NCBI GenBank assembly: GCA_037127255.1
Contig: JBANSL010000003.1
Location: 22,778,314-22,842,313 of the forward strand
Direction: 5' to 3'
Length of the DNA stretch: 64,000 bases
From: Persicaria tinctoria
Lineage: Eukaryota; Streptophyta; Magnoliopsida; Caryophyllales; Polygonaceae
Shown: in pieces, positions 11,285 to 22,029 of the stretch
Layout of the letters: each line of letters begins with the position of its first letter
How positions within the stretch are numbered: position 1 is the stretch's first letter
Position numbers and translations under genes: made by a program
Notes under the pieces: model-generated
Told to the model about the DNA's origin: nothing
Databases searched by the model: none
The model's input: the letters and a program-made list of their open reading frames with translations, nothing else

Positions 11285-12036
11285 TTATTTCCATATTTAG
11301 TAACTCCTATGTAGTTGGAGCTATTTATGGAATGTCTTAATTTTAGTAATACTTAGTTAGGTGAATAAAAAGGAAAAAGAAAGTTTATCTCTTCTAGATA
11401 TTTTCCTTGTCCACTAAGTAGGAATATTTATCTAGGATTTATTTATTAGTATTATTAGGATTTAATATTTATTTATCTAAGCAAAAACTCTATCTTTTGC
11501 AAAGATAGAATTGGCATGCTTTGTTATTTAAACCTTTTTCTACATTCAATAAAATTAGATTGGAAATTATATTGAGGAACCCTTTTTAGGATTAAAAAGC
11601 TTCTTCAATCTCCCAATCCAAAAGCCTTCGCAATCAATTTATGTTCTTGCTCATCCGATACCAAACAAGATCTAAACACAATCCCAAACCACGCACAAAG
11701 GAGAAACCCATCCTGAGAAACCGTCGCTGGATCAGAGCAGCTGTCGCTGAGTCTGCCAGAACCGTCGCCACTGTCCGGGCCACCCCGCGGCTCCCTTGGC
11801 CGCCCCGCGGCCATCCCAGCGACCGTTGCTGTACACTTCCAACTTTCGCCGCTGTTGCCCTTTTACTTAGTTTTTATTTGTTTGTTTTACTTTCTTTCAC
11901 AATAGTTTCAAGTCCTTATTGTAATTAATTGTAAACATCGAGAATAGCAAGGATAATTGCAAGATCGGGCCATCAATAGTTTGGTGTTATTGATCATGAA
12001 CCCACAGGCGAAGGATCGGGTATTCCAAACGCATCA
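11103..12036 (+). repeat. LTR2 of the small LTR family
   Basis: 934 bp, TGATGCGG to CGCATCA. It is preceded by the purine tract AAGAGGAGGAGAA at the end of the internal region (candidate polypurine tract), and followed by TGGTACCAGAGC (12039-12050). Confidence 0.9.
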
Positions 12037-12103
12037 AGTGGTACCAGAGCCGTAGGTTTCGCAAGTTCTTGTCTTTTCTTGATGTTATTCACAATTTGAT
12101 TTG

Positions 12104-13243
12104 ATGACTTGGGAAATTTGGGGAGATTTGGATGATGATCCCGATCCATTGGATGGATTTTTCGCTTTGGAACGTGCTAAACAACAACGACGCCAACAAG
12201 AGTTACGTCGGAGAGCTTGGCTACAACAACAAACCCTAGAGCGTCAACGCGAAGTCAAAAGACGCCAAATTTGGCTTCAACGTCAAGAGGAAGAACAACG
12301 TCAATTGGAGATCGAAGATAAGAGGTGTCGACAACGCTATCAGATTCGACTTCTCCAACAAAGAGAGGCTGAGGAGGCACGACGGCAAGAGGAGGAGGAA
12401 CGTCGCCGAGAGGAAGACTTGGAGGAATTGGCGAAGGCCATCTCGGATAGAATTTATCAAGATCTTGCTTCAGCCCTCACCCCTACTCCAGCGGCTATAG
12501 TTGCCTCAACCGACGACGAGGTAATTGAGCCTAAGGAGCCTTCTGTTGATTTCGTTGCCCAGAAAACAGCACAGCGCGTCGAACTTGTTTCGCAGATTCC
12601 TGTTGACTCCGATCTCGGAATTGAGTCAACTCAGTCTTGTTGCGAAGCTGACTCGACGAGCTTTCCAACGGTGGGTCACACGCTGGAAGATTCCTCCGGG
12701 AAGGCATCCGAATCTGATCTGCAAGCTGGCTATAATTTTCTGCAAGATGATGTGGTTGCTTCTGACGACAACGATAAGGACGTTGGGAACACTTCTCTTG
12801 AGTTAGTTATTGTACCTCTTGAGAATGTTCCTAATGTTGAGAATTATGGATTTCATAGGGTTATTGAGCCTTTTAATTTTGTTCCTTTTGATTGCTCGAT
12901 GATCCCTATGACCGGTGTTGTTTTTGAGGTTCCTTTGCCTCAAATTCTGCTGGCGCCATCTCAAGTTGATTGTCAAGGAAGTTACTTTTTGGTGGTTGCT
13001 CCTTCCCCTTTGATCATCAACGACTCGATTCGAGGACGAATCGAAGCTAAGAGGAGGAGAATGATGCGGATCAAGATGGCCTTTTGTGGGTCAAACAATG
13101 ATCTTGATCCAGGCGAGCTCTCAAGACCGATTCGAGGGCCATTGCTAGCAAAGAGTGTCTTCCTCAAGAGGAAGAAGAAGGCGCCACCATGGAGTGAAGA
13201 AAAGATATTTTATTTATTTAATTATTATTATTATTCTTTTTAG
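12104..13243 (+). CDS. Coiled-coil gag-like protein of unknown family, copy 2
   Basis: Same layout as the copy at 10145: ATG at 12104, acidic start MTWEIWGDLDDDPDPLDGFF, coiled coil of Arg/Glu/Gln repeats, acidic linker, hydrophobic C-terminal part, and read-through into LTR3. Differences from copy 1 are scattered and mostly keep the frame. That may mean the frame was selected until recently, or that the copies are young. Confidence 0.65.
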   Translation: MTWEIWGDLDDDPDPLDGFFALERAKQQRRQQELRRRAWLQQQTLERQREVKRRQIWLQRQEEEQRQLEIEDKRCRQRYQIRLLQQREAEEARRQEEEERRREEDLEELAKAISDRIYQDLASALTPTPAAIVASTDDEVIEPKEPSVDFVAQKTAQRVELVSQIPVDSDLGIESTQSCCEADSTSFPTVGHTLEDSSGKASESDLQAGYNFLQDDVVASDDNDKDVGNTSLELVIVPLENVPNVENYGFHRVIEPFNFVPFDCSMIPMTGVVFEVPLPQILLAPSQVDCQGSYFLVVAPSPLIINDSIRGRIEAKRRRMMRIKMAFCGSNNDLDPGELSRPIRGPLLAKSVFLKRKKKAPPWSEEKIFYLFNYYYYSF

Positions 13244-13995
13244 TTATTTCCATATTTAGTAACTCCTATGTAGTTGGAGCTATTTATGGAATGTCTTAAT
13301 TTTAGTAATACTTAGTTAGGTGAATAAAAAGGAAAAAGAAAGTTTATCTCTTCTAGATATTTTCCTTGTCCACTAAGTAGGAATATTTATCTAGGATTTA
13401 TTTATTAGTATTATTAGGATTTAATATTTATTTATCTAAGCCAAAACTCTATCTTTTGCAAAGATAGAATTGGCATGCTTTGTTATTTAAACCTTTTTCT
13501 ACATTCAATAAAATTAGATTGGAAATTATATTGAGGAACCCTTTTTAGGATTAAAAAGCTTCTTCAATCTCCCAATCCAAAAGCCTTCGCAATCAATTTA
13601 TGTTCTTGCTCATCCGATACCAAACAAGATCTAAACACAATCCCAAACCACGCACAAAGGAGAAACCCATCCTGAGAAACCGTCGCTGGATCAGAGCAGC
13701 TGTCGCTGAGTCTGCCAGAACCGTCGCCACTGTCCGGGCCACCCCGCGGCTCCCTTGGCCGCCCCGCGGCCATCCCAGCGACCGTTGCTGTACACTTCCA
13801 ACTTTCGCCGCTGTTGCCCTTTTACTTAGTTTTTATTTGTTTGTTTTACTTTCTTTCACAATAGTTTCAAGTCCTTATTGTAATTAATTGTAAACATCGA
13901 GAATAGCAAGGATAATTGCAAGATCGGGCCATCAATAGTTTGGTGTTATTGATCATGAACCCACAGGCGAAGGATCGGGTATTCCAAACGCATCA
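13062..13995 (+). repeat. LTR3 of the small LTR family
   Basis: 934 bp, almost identical to LTR2 (for example one A/C difference in the TCTAAGCMAAAAC tract). It is bounded by TGATGCGG and CGCATCA. Confidence 0.9.
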
Positions 13996-14062
13996 AGTGG
14001 TACCAGAGCCGTAGGTTTCGCAAGTTCTTGTCTTTTCTTGATGTTATTCACAATTTGATTTG

Positions 14063-15103
14063 ATGACTTGGGAAATTTGGGGAGATTTGGATGATGATCC
14101 CGATCCATTGGATGGATTTTTCGCTTTGGAACGTGCTAAACAACAACGACGCCAACAAGAGTTACGTCGGAGAGCTTGGCTACAACAACAAACCCTAGAG
14201 CGTCAACGCGAAGTCAAAAGACGCCAAATTTGGCTTCAACGTCAAGAGGAAGAACAACGTCAATTGGAGATCGAAGATAAGAGGTGTCGACAACGCTATC
14301 AGATTCGACTTCTCCAACAAAGAGAGGCTGAGGAGGCACGACGGCAAGAGGAGGAGGAACGTCGCCGAGAGGAAGACTTGGAGGAATTGGCGAAGGCCAT
14401 CTCGGATAGAATTTATCAAGATCTTGCTTCAGCCCTCACCCCTACTCCAGCGGCTATAGTTGCCTCAACCGACGACGAGGTAATTGAGCCTAAGGAGCCT
14501 TCTGTTGATTTCGTTGCCCAGAAAACAGCACAGCGCGTCGAACTTATTTCGCAGATTCCTGTTGACTCCGATCTCGGAATTGAGTCAACTCAGTCTTGTT
14601 GCGAAGCTGACTCGACGAGCTTTCCAACGGTGGGTCACACGCTGGAAGATTCCTCCGGGAAGGCATCCGAATCTGATCTGCAAGCTGGCTATAATTTTCT
14701 GCAAGATGATGTGGTTGCTTCTGACGACAACGATAAGGACGTTGGGAACACTTCTCTTGAGTTAGTTATTGTACCTCTTGAGAATGTTCCTAATGTTGAG
14801 AATTATGGATTTCATAGGGTTATTGAGCCTTTTAATTTTGTTCCTTTTGATTGCTCGATGATCCCTATGACCGGTGTTGTTTTTGAGGTTCCTTTGCCTC
14901 AAATTCTGCTGGCGCCATCTCAAGTTGATTGTCAAGGAAGTTACTTTTTGGTGGTTGCTCCTTCCCCTTTGATCATCAACGACTCGATTCAAGGACGAAT
15001 CGAAGCTAAGAAGAGGAGAATGATGCGGATCAAGATGGCCTTTTGTGGGTCCAACAATGATCTTGCACTACTAAAAAAACAGGAAATAGCTACAGATGGT
15101 TAG
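14063..15103 (+). CDS. Coiled-coil gag-like protein of unknown family, copy 3 (C-terminus replaced)
   Basis: The ATG at 14063 opens the same protein as copy 2, with single changes. The frame crosses into LTR4 at 15021, and the CACTA end at 15066 replaces the last residues, so it stops at 15103 after about 346 codons. Internal 3 ends in AAGAAGAGGAGAA rather than AAGAGGAGGAGAA. Confidence 0.62.
   Translation: MTWEIWGDLDDDPDPLDGFFALERAKQQRRQQELRRRAWLQQQTLERQREVKRRQIWLQRQEEEQRQLEIEDKRCRQRYQIRLLQQREAEEARRQEEEERRREEDLEELAKAISDRIYQDLASALTPTPAAIVASTDDEVIEPKEPSVDFVAQKTAQRVELISQIPVDSDLGIESTQSCCEADSTSFPTVGHTLEDSSGKASESDLQAGYNFLQDDVVASDDNDKDVGNTSLELVIVPLENVPNVENYGFHRVIEPFNFVPFDCSMIPMTGVVFEVPLPQILLAPSQVDCQGSYFLVVAPSPLIINDSIQGRIEAKKRRMMRIKMAFCGSNNDLALLKKQEIATDG
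15021..15065 (+). repeat. LTR4, first 45 bp only
   Basis: TGATGCGGATCAAGATGGCC and the next 25 bases match the LTR start, then stop at GATCTTG where CACTACTAAAAAAAC begins. The rest of this LTR is not found to the right of the CACTA sequence. Confidence 0.85.
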
Positions 15104-16938
15104 CCACGGATTATAGACGACCCTGTATTCGTGGCCATTATCGATGACATTGGCCACGACTGTTCCTGACCGTGGCTATATTCGTGGCTAATACTCATCC
15201 TGGTATGAGATGCCAAAACATTCGTGGCTATTAGCAACGACCTAGATGTCCGTAGCTGATTTCGTGGCTCGATATGTGTCAATGTCAGTAAATAGCCACG
15301 AACGTAGCCACGAATAGGATTATCGTGGCTGTTTTCGCCGCTGATATGGCAACAATACAATATCCGTCGCTAAATCTGTGGCTATTAATCATCGGAAATC
15401 AAATGAACATATGTGGTGAGTGGGCCTTGGGTCACTAATTGTAGGTGGGCTGGATATATATCATGAATGGGATATCCGATGACGCTCATTTCGTGGCTAA
15501 ATCCGGGTACAAACTCTCCCAAAATTTTTGGGCTCGGCCCATTAGAAGCTAGTGAAAGCCCAATTATCTTATCTCAGTCCATTGAATAAAGTGGTGCTTT
15601 ACCGACGATTGAATCCGTGGCTAAATCCGTGGCTAAACCAGCCCAAATATGACTATGTTTTCCCGGATTGGCCCATTAACGGGCCCAAATATTCCTATGA
15701 TTTTTTTTATATAAATTAACAAGTGTTGAAAAAAAATATTAACTAATTAATAAATTCTTATGAGAATATTATAAGGGTATGTTTTGAGAAAAACTCATAT
15801 AAGTGACTAATCAATGTTTAATAAAACTTTATATTAAGTAATAAATTTTTATTAGAACACTATAAAAGTATGTTTTGAGGAAAAATTGATATAAGTTACT
15901 AATAAATGTTTAATAAAACCATATATTGACTAATAAATAATTATTAGAATATTATAAGGGTGTTTTGAGAAAAACTCATGTAAGTGTGTAATAAATGTTT
16001 AATAAAACATTTTAGTAAGTAATAAATTCTTATTAGAATACTATTGTATAAGGGTTTGTTTTGAGGAAAACTCATATAAGTAACTAATAAAAGTTCAATA
16101 AGATCTTATATTAACTAATAAATTCTTATTACAATATTATACGGGTGTGTTTTGAGAAAACTCATATAAGTGCCTAATAAATGTTTAATAAAACATTATA
16201 TTAAGTAATAAATTCTTATTAGAATACTCTAAGAGTATGTTTTGAGCAAAACTCATATAAGTAACTAATAAAACCTTATATTAACTAATAAATTCTTATT
16301 ATAATACTCTAAAAGTATGTTTTGAGTAAAACTCATATAAGTAGCTAATAAAACCATATTATAAGGGAATGTTTTGAGGAAAACTCATATAAGTAACGAA
16401 TAAATGTTTAATAAAACCTTATATTGACTAATAAAGTCTCATTAGAATACTATTAGGGTATGTTTTGGGGAAACCCCATATAAGTAACTAATAAAATCTT
16501 GTATTAACTAATAAATTCTTATTAGAATATAATAAGAATATGTTTTGAGTAAAACTCATATAAGAAACGAATAAATGTTCAATAAAACCTTATTTTAACT
16601 AATAAATTTTTATTAGAATACTATACGAGTATGTTTTGAGGAAAACTCATATAATAACAACTAAATGTTTAATAAAACCTAATGTTGACTAATAAATTCT
16701 GATTAGAATAATAACAGATTATGTTTTGAGGAAAACTCATGCAAAGAACGAATAAATGTTTAAGAAAACGTTATATTAGCTAATAAATTCTTATTAGAAT
16801 GCAATAAGAGTATGTTTTGAGGAAAACTCATATAAGTAACGAATAAATATTTAACCCTATAAGGATATGTTTTGAGGAAAACTCATATAAGTAACTAATA
16901 AATGTATGTTTTGAGGAAAACTCATATGAGTGACTAAT
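15066..16938 (+). mobile_element. CACTA element, left end only
   Basis: It starts CACTACTAAAAAAACAGG, a CACTA-type terminus, followed within 600 bp by many direct and inverted copies of TTCGTGGCTA / AGCCACGAA, the sub-terminal repeats typical of the superfamily. A 1.2-kb AT-rich minisatellite follows. No matching ...TAGTAGTG right end was seen before the junction with inverted copia sequence at 16939, so the element is truncated. No transposase motif. Confidence 0.7.
15730..16938. repeat. AT-rich minisatellite, about 15 units of about 90 bp
   Basis: Each unit contains TATGTTTTGAGGAAAACTCA, then ATAAGTAACTAATAAATG, AATAAAACCTTATATTAAC and TAATAAATTCTTATTAGAAT. TGTTTTGAG occurs at roughly 15780, 15871, 15961, 16058, 16148, 16237, 16318, 16370, 16540, 16632, 16724, 16813, 16867 and 16910. 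Units shorten towards the right. It belongs to the truncated CACTA element or lies at the rearrangement border. Confidence 0.85.
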
Positions 16939-17111
16939 AAATATTGATCAGCATTTACGGCGTATATATTGTTGTAACGGTATGCAGTCAATATAACTTC
17001 ACCTGTATCTTCTCTGCACACTAAACATCTTTTCTTGTTAAATCTGACATTGTTACCACTATCACATAATTGAGAGACACTAAGTAGATTATACTTCAAA
17101 CCATTAACAAG
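16939..17111 (-). pseudogene. Inverted duplicate of copia pol, distal piece
   Basis: Read on minus it encodes LVNGLKYNLLSVSQLCDSG and the following pre-integrase residues, and matches plus-strand copia at about 24937-25110 with a few changes. It is the continuation of 22323-22030; the two are split by the CACTA element 17112-22029. The junction with the minisatellite at 16938/16939 falls after TTGATCAG. Confidence 0.85.
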
Positions 17112-17130
17112 CACTAGTACAAAAAAGGTC

Positions 17131-17745
17131 TATGACAACGGTTATTTATTAACATAGACAATGGTTATTGCACTGTTGTCTATGTCAGTGCGGTTTTAGA
17201 TGAAACAACGGTTGGAGCTATGACAACGGTTCTTGTAAACAACGGTTATAACCGTTGTCTAAGATACTATATAACCGTTGTATATAAGACTCCAAAATTT
17301 TCAATAATCAATATTACACAGTTATAACCGTCGTTTATTTGTCATATAACCGTTGTTTATGTGTCATTAAACCGTTGATTATGTGTTATATAACCGTTGT
17401 TTATGTACAATCTAATTGTTGTCTAGGTGGACTATAACCATTGTCTATGTGCTATATAACCGTTGTTTATATCTCATATTCCCGTTGTCTAAATTCCGTT
17501 TAACCGTTGTGTAAATACAATTGAACCGTTGTCTATATACAATCTAATCGTTGTATATGTATATTTCAACCATTGTGTATGTACCAAATAACCGTTGTCT
17601 AAACTCTATTTAGCCGTTGTCTAAATATAAATGAACTGCTGTCTATATACAATAAAACCGTTGTATATGTATATTTCAACCGTTGTGAATAACATATTTT
17701 TAAATTTGAACGAACTAATGACAACAGTTAAACTAGCCGTTGTCT
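17131..17745. repeat. CACTA left sub-terminal repeat zone
   Basis: About two dozen copies of the ten-base motif AACCGTTGTC or close variants, mostly in one orientation and spaced roughly 20-35 bp apart. These arrays are the usual transposase-binding zones of CACTA elements. Confidence 0.85.
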
Positions 17746-17929
17746 ATCCCTTTTTTTTTGCATACTGTTAATTTTGGCATATTTACACACAATAATGCAA
17801 ACACCTGTAATAGATCCGCTCAAAATTATCTTTGAAAAATACCACAAGACAATAACATCAATTACTACTAGTATATAATATCAAGTACAACAAGCCAATC
17901 ATACGACTTTACATGTAATGAACCGTAAA

Positions 17930-20900
17930 GAACCTTGCTCAATACTGTCATTCCGGAATGATTATGAAGGGGTATAATAGATGAAGAGGCAGAAAGAAGA
18001 TTCCATTGCGGCTTTTCTTCCCATTGCTACCATTTGCAGAAGCTCTCCACTTCTGCGCTGCATGTGCTTCCTGATCCAGACCCAAATTAGCAGGCTTTGA
18101 ACCATCTCGAAAACATATCAACCATGATTAAAACTATCAAATCTTTCAAAACCACGAAAAACTATAATTGGAACGTGTAGAAAGAGGAGGTCAAGATGAA
18201 CAATGGCACTTTGATTTTATGACCATATCATTGCAGAAACAAACTATTTCTACATATTTAGAACCTAATATAACAAACTGTTTCTTAGCAATTGAGAACG
18301 CACATAAATTTATTTGTTTCTTCAGTTTCTTTCAAACATTTCTTTCCCTGTAAAACACAATTAGTCTACAACAAATGGAAGAATAAACCATAAATCTACA
18401 CCTTCCCTCACTAAAAAAAAATTCACATTATAGGCAAACAAACCTTAGATAAAAAACAATTATGTGTAGAAAAGAATATGAACAAAGCAGGAAACTTGAA
18501 AATTGACCTAATATTGTGCGAACCCTCTCAAGAGCCTCAAGGCATCATATATTTTCTCTATGACCGGCATGGTGTAGGAAAAGGGAAAACCTAGTGGGAG
18601 TCAACTTCAAAATGGCAAAACCTGATCAATGATATCAATCAACTGTGTGTAAGCAACCTCAGTCCCTCAATTTTAGTTGATCGAGCATCACGCAATATAT
18701 GAACCCATCGTTATGAACTTACGCTCATGGTAATAATCAAGATGCTTAATCTTACCATTTCCACTGGAAAAAAAAAATTCAAGTAGCGTCTTACTAGAAC
18801 TCCTTTTGAGGATATCAGAAAGCAACCATTAATACACACTGCATTTTCATCGCCACAGTATGGGAATACTTTCCAAAGAAAAAACTTTTCAACAAACAAG
18901 AGCCTGACAAGCATAGAAAATTATAAGTTGCCAACATAATTAAACAAGTTTCAGTAGATAATTCACTGTTCACTCACCTGAATGAGGATTGATGTTCAAA
19001 TAAATGATGAAACGGCATCCAAAGAATCCAATATGCTTCTATGCCTCTTACATCTTCAGTTGCTAGTTGAAGCAATATCTGCTCAACCAATCTCTCCACA
19101 GCATATGGATCTCTAATGAGTTCGAACATCAAAAACCAGAACTTAAAGCTTGGTTCTGACTTGAAAGTGTCCTCCTGAAATGTTCCATCATTTGAAGCTA
19201 ATTGGCTTTAGACCCGTTTAAGAGCCTGTGAAATCATTACACTCACAACCAAATCTGCGGTAGAAAACAATAAGCAACTTCCCATTATGTTTAACCTACC
19301 TATGAAAGTAAACACAACTGAATTGCATAATCAGAACAAAAGAAAGAGGAAAAAAATAGCTTCGGCATAAATGGCTGTAATAAAATGCCATACCTACAGA
19401 ACCATTCCTGCAAATCCGAGCAAACATTTCCCCAACAAACTGAAAAGTATGATCCATATCATTTAAACGGCTAGAAAGAGGCCCATCACCTAATTCGATA
19501 CTTTTCTCTTCAGCAGCAACAAGGAGTTGAAAAGTAATGTGCTTGAAAAATAAACTGGAAATTTCTCAAAGGATAACAAATGGGTAAGAATCAATCCTCG
19601 GCTGATTTAAGTTTTACGAAATATTAAGCATTTCAATAGAATCAGTTAAACCAAATGCCGAACACATTCATAGAAAAACCTAAAAATAAGGAAACTGAGG
19701 CGAAAGTGATTTTGATCCTTCTAATATTGCTTTGTCAGGAATATATAGATGCTACAAGCTGAGCCACTTTAGATATGTCCGCAAAACATCCACATTCCTG
19801 GGCACCACTAAACTCTCAAGCAATTTGCAAGGCACCACGATTTTCAAGCAAGCAGAGTTCAAGTAATCTGCAAAATTTGAAATTGTAAATGCAAAGATGT
19901 CAGTCAATGGTGATCAAATTTGCCAAAGACTATGAACATTACGTATCTTATATTCCTGTAGATAATTCATGAGTATTGGCTAATAATAACCTTGTTGCAT
20001 TTGCTCTAACAGTAGTAGCATCATGAACACCACCGTTGAGCCCGAGACACGGGACCAAAGCCTGAACAACCTCAATAGCAAGTCCATTGGTAAAGAATAC
20101 ATTATGACAGCCTTTCGCGCAGAGTGAGGGATGCAGGATAACCAATTGGAAGCAACATTTGCATTGCAATCGGAGGATAACCAACATGGATTATTAGTTA
20201 TTACTATCCCATTGTCAGACCACCTATCTACAAGACTACAAGAAAAGGCTAATTTTGCTAGGGGAAATTACCATAAAGCAAAACCCTAGCAAAACTGGAA
20301 AACCCAGCTCCATGGTAGAATGCATTCCACCGAGCTTTCCTTGAATCTTCGAATGAAACCTCTGACCTTTCAAGCTAATCCACAAACACCATTGCATATT
20401 CACAATTCGTTCCCATTTAGCCAACAAATGATTGCAGGATTAATCAAGTACGAGATGAAGCAAATAAACCACGATTAAGAGTGCATAATTCGGAGAGTTT
20501 AGGGTTTTATCCAACGTGGTCTCTGTATAGTTCCCAAATCACGCCTAAAGTCGGAAAATGTTTGCAATCAAATCAGTCCAAGAAAATCGAAACCTCTGAC
20601 AGCAACGGAGGAGAAGAGATTGAACGAGAAAACTGAGAGTACCTGAAACTGTTGGAGTGTCAACGGGGAAGAAGAGTAGGGCGAGAGAGATGTAAGCACC
20701 GGCGAGGGCAGTCCAAAAAAAAATCGAAACCTCTGACAATAACTGAGGAGAAGAGATTGAACGAGAAAACTGAGAGTACCTGAAACTGTTGGAGTGTCGA
20801 CGGGGAAGAAGAGTAGGGCGAGAGAGATGTAAGCACCAACGAGAGGAGATCTCCAGAGAGGTCCGACGAAATCAGAAGAGGCCAGTAGAAACGAAGACGG

Positions 20901-20940
20901 CAGAGGCATGCGGTGGACATGAAAGAGGAGCAAAGAAAGT
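17930..20940 (-). pseudogene. Captured multi-exon host gene fragment, unidentified
   Basis: Minus-strand coding blocks are separated by intron-like AT-rich DNA. About 19510-19390 reads QLLVAAEEKSIELGDGPLSS and MDHTFQFVGEMFARICRNGS. About 19200-18979 reads SFKFWFLMFELIRDPYAVER and LATEDVRGIEAYWILWMPFH, ending at a good donor CAG|GTGAGT (donor at 18978). About 20187-19980 reads LAIEVVQALVPCLGLNGG. The blocks look helical and Leu-rich. Introns are retained, so capture was at the DNA level. I cannot name the gene. The 5' part holds a GC-rich leader duplicated in tandem (20587-20845). It is probably not functional, but it could be transcribed as an antisense or small-RNA source against the donor gene. 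Confidence 0.55.
20587..20845. repeat. Tandem duplication, period 137 bp
   Basis: TCGAAACCTCTGAC starts at 20587 and again at 20724. The units share the whole tract through GTAAGCACC (20692-20700 and 20829-20837) with a few substitutions. It lies in the presumed leader of the captured gene. Confidence 0.9.
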
Positions 20941-21104
20941 TACAAATCTAACCCTAATTGGAGTGAATAATGAGAAAATAAAGGAAGGGCAAAACGGTAA
21001 TCAGCATTGATGAACAGTAAAATTAGAGTTGGACATTTATATAGTAATGATATAGATATAAATATTGTAGAGATTTTAATTTGAGAAGATAAAACACTTC
21101 CCCT

Positions 21105-22010
21105 AAATTGGGCATAGATCACGGTTTCAATTGGATAAATACAACGGTCCTATCAACCATATTATTTGAGATGTGTTGTATATATATGACAATGGTTATT
21201 TATATATTCGTTGTCTTTGTAATTACAAAGACAACGGTTTTAATTGGACATAGACAACGGTTCTGTCAATCGTATTATTTGAGATGTTTCGATATCTATG
21301 ACAACGGTTCTTCCTATATTCGTTGTCTTTATAATAATAGAGACAACGGTTTTAATTAGTCATAAACAACGGTTCTGTGAATCGTATTCTTTGAGATGTC
21401 CTCTATATCTATGACAACGGTTATTTGTATATCCATTGTCTTTGTACTTACAAAGACAACAGTTTCAATTGTACATAGACAACGGTTCTGTCAACCGTAT
21501 TCTTTGACATGTCTTATATATGTATGACAACGGTTCTTTATATATACGTTGTCTTTGCAATTACAAAGACAACGGTTTTAATTCAACATAGACAACGGTT
21601 CTATCAATCGTATTATTTGAGATGTTTCGATATCTATGACAACGGTTCTTCCTATATTCGTTGTCTTTATAATAATAGAGACAACGGTTTTAATTAGTCA
21701 TAAACAACGGTTTTGTGAATCGTATTCTTTGAGATGTCATCTATATCTATGACAACAGTTATTTGTATATCCATTGTCTTTGTAAGTACAAAGACAACAA
21801 TTTCAATTGTACATAGACACCGGGTCTAACAACCGTATTCTTTGACATGTCCTCTATAGGTATGACAACGGTTCTTTATATATACGTTGTCTTTGCAATT
21901 TCAAAGACAACGGTTATAACTAATAACTGTTGTGCGTACCGCAAAACTATAATTTCTGCCAATATAGACAACATTATTTCAAAAACCGTTGTCTATGCGG
22001 TGTTGTCTAA
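21105..22010. repeat. CACTA right sub-terminal repeat zone, with about 340-bp higher-order repeat
   Basis: GACAACGGTT copies recur throughout. Longer units also repeat: ATATCTATGACAACGGTTCT with TTCCTATATTCGTTGTCTTT occurs near 21291 and 21630, and the CTTTGAGATGTC... block near 21390 and 21728, giving a higher-order period of about 339 bp. Confidence 0.85.
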
Positions 22011-22029
22011 AACCATATTTGTGCTAGTG

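Larger units (their letters stand above)
9163..15065 (+). repeat. Tandem array LTR-internal x3 of a non-autonomous LTR family
   Basis: The order is LTR1 9163-10077, internal 10078-11102, LTR2 11103-12036, internal 12037-13061, LTR3 13062-13995, internal 13996-15020, LTR4 start 15021-15065. The second and third units repeat at exactly 1959 bp (934-bp LTR plus 1025-bp internal). Units 2 and 3 differ at only a few positions, while unit 1 is clearly more divergent. Shared single LTRs between internals are the product expected from unequal LTR-LTR recombination between copies. LTR4 is cut after AATGATCTTG by a CACTA end. Confidence 0.88.
17112..22029. mobile_element. CACTA transposon (4918 bp) carrying a spliced gene fragment
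   Basis: The left end is CACTAGTACAAAAAAGGT. The right end, reverse-complemented, is CACTAGCACAAATATGGT. Flanking triplets are AAG (17109-17111) and ATG (22030-22032), a 3-bp duplication with one change. Both sub-terminal zones are packed with GACAACGGTT / AACCGTTGTC copies. The centre (about 17.9-20.9 kb) has no transposase motif but looks like part of a host gene with exons and introns on the minus strand. This is therefore a non-autonomous, gene-capturing CACTA inserted in the inverted copia pol segment. Confidence 0.85.

Noticed and set aside
17131..17745. Regular AACCGTTGTC repeats as a CRISPR-like array or satellite
   Set aside because: Spacing is irregular, copies vary, and the block sits just inside CACTA tips, where sub-terminal transposase-binding repeats are expected.
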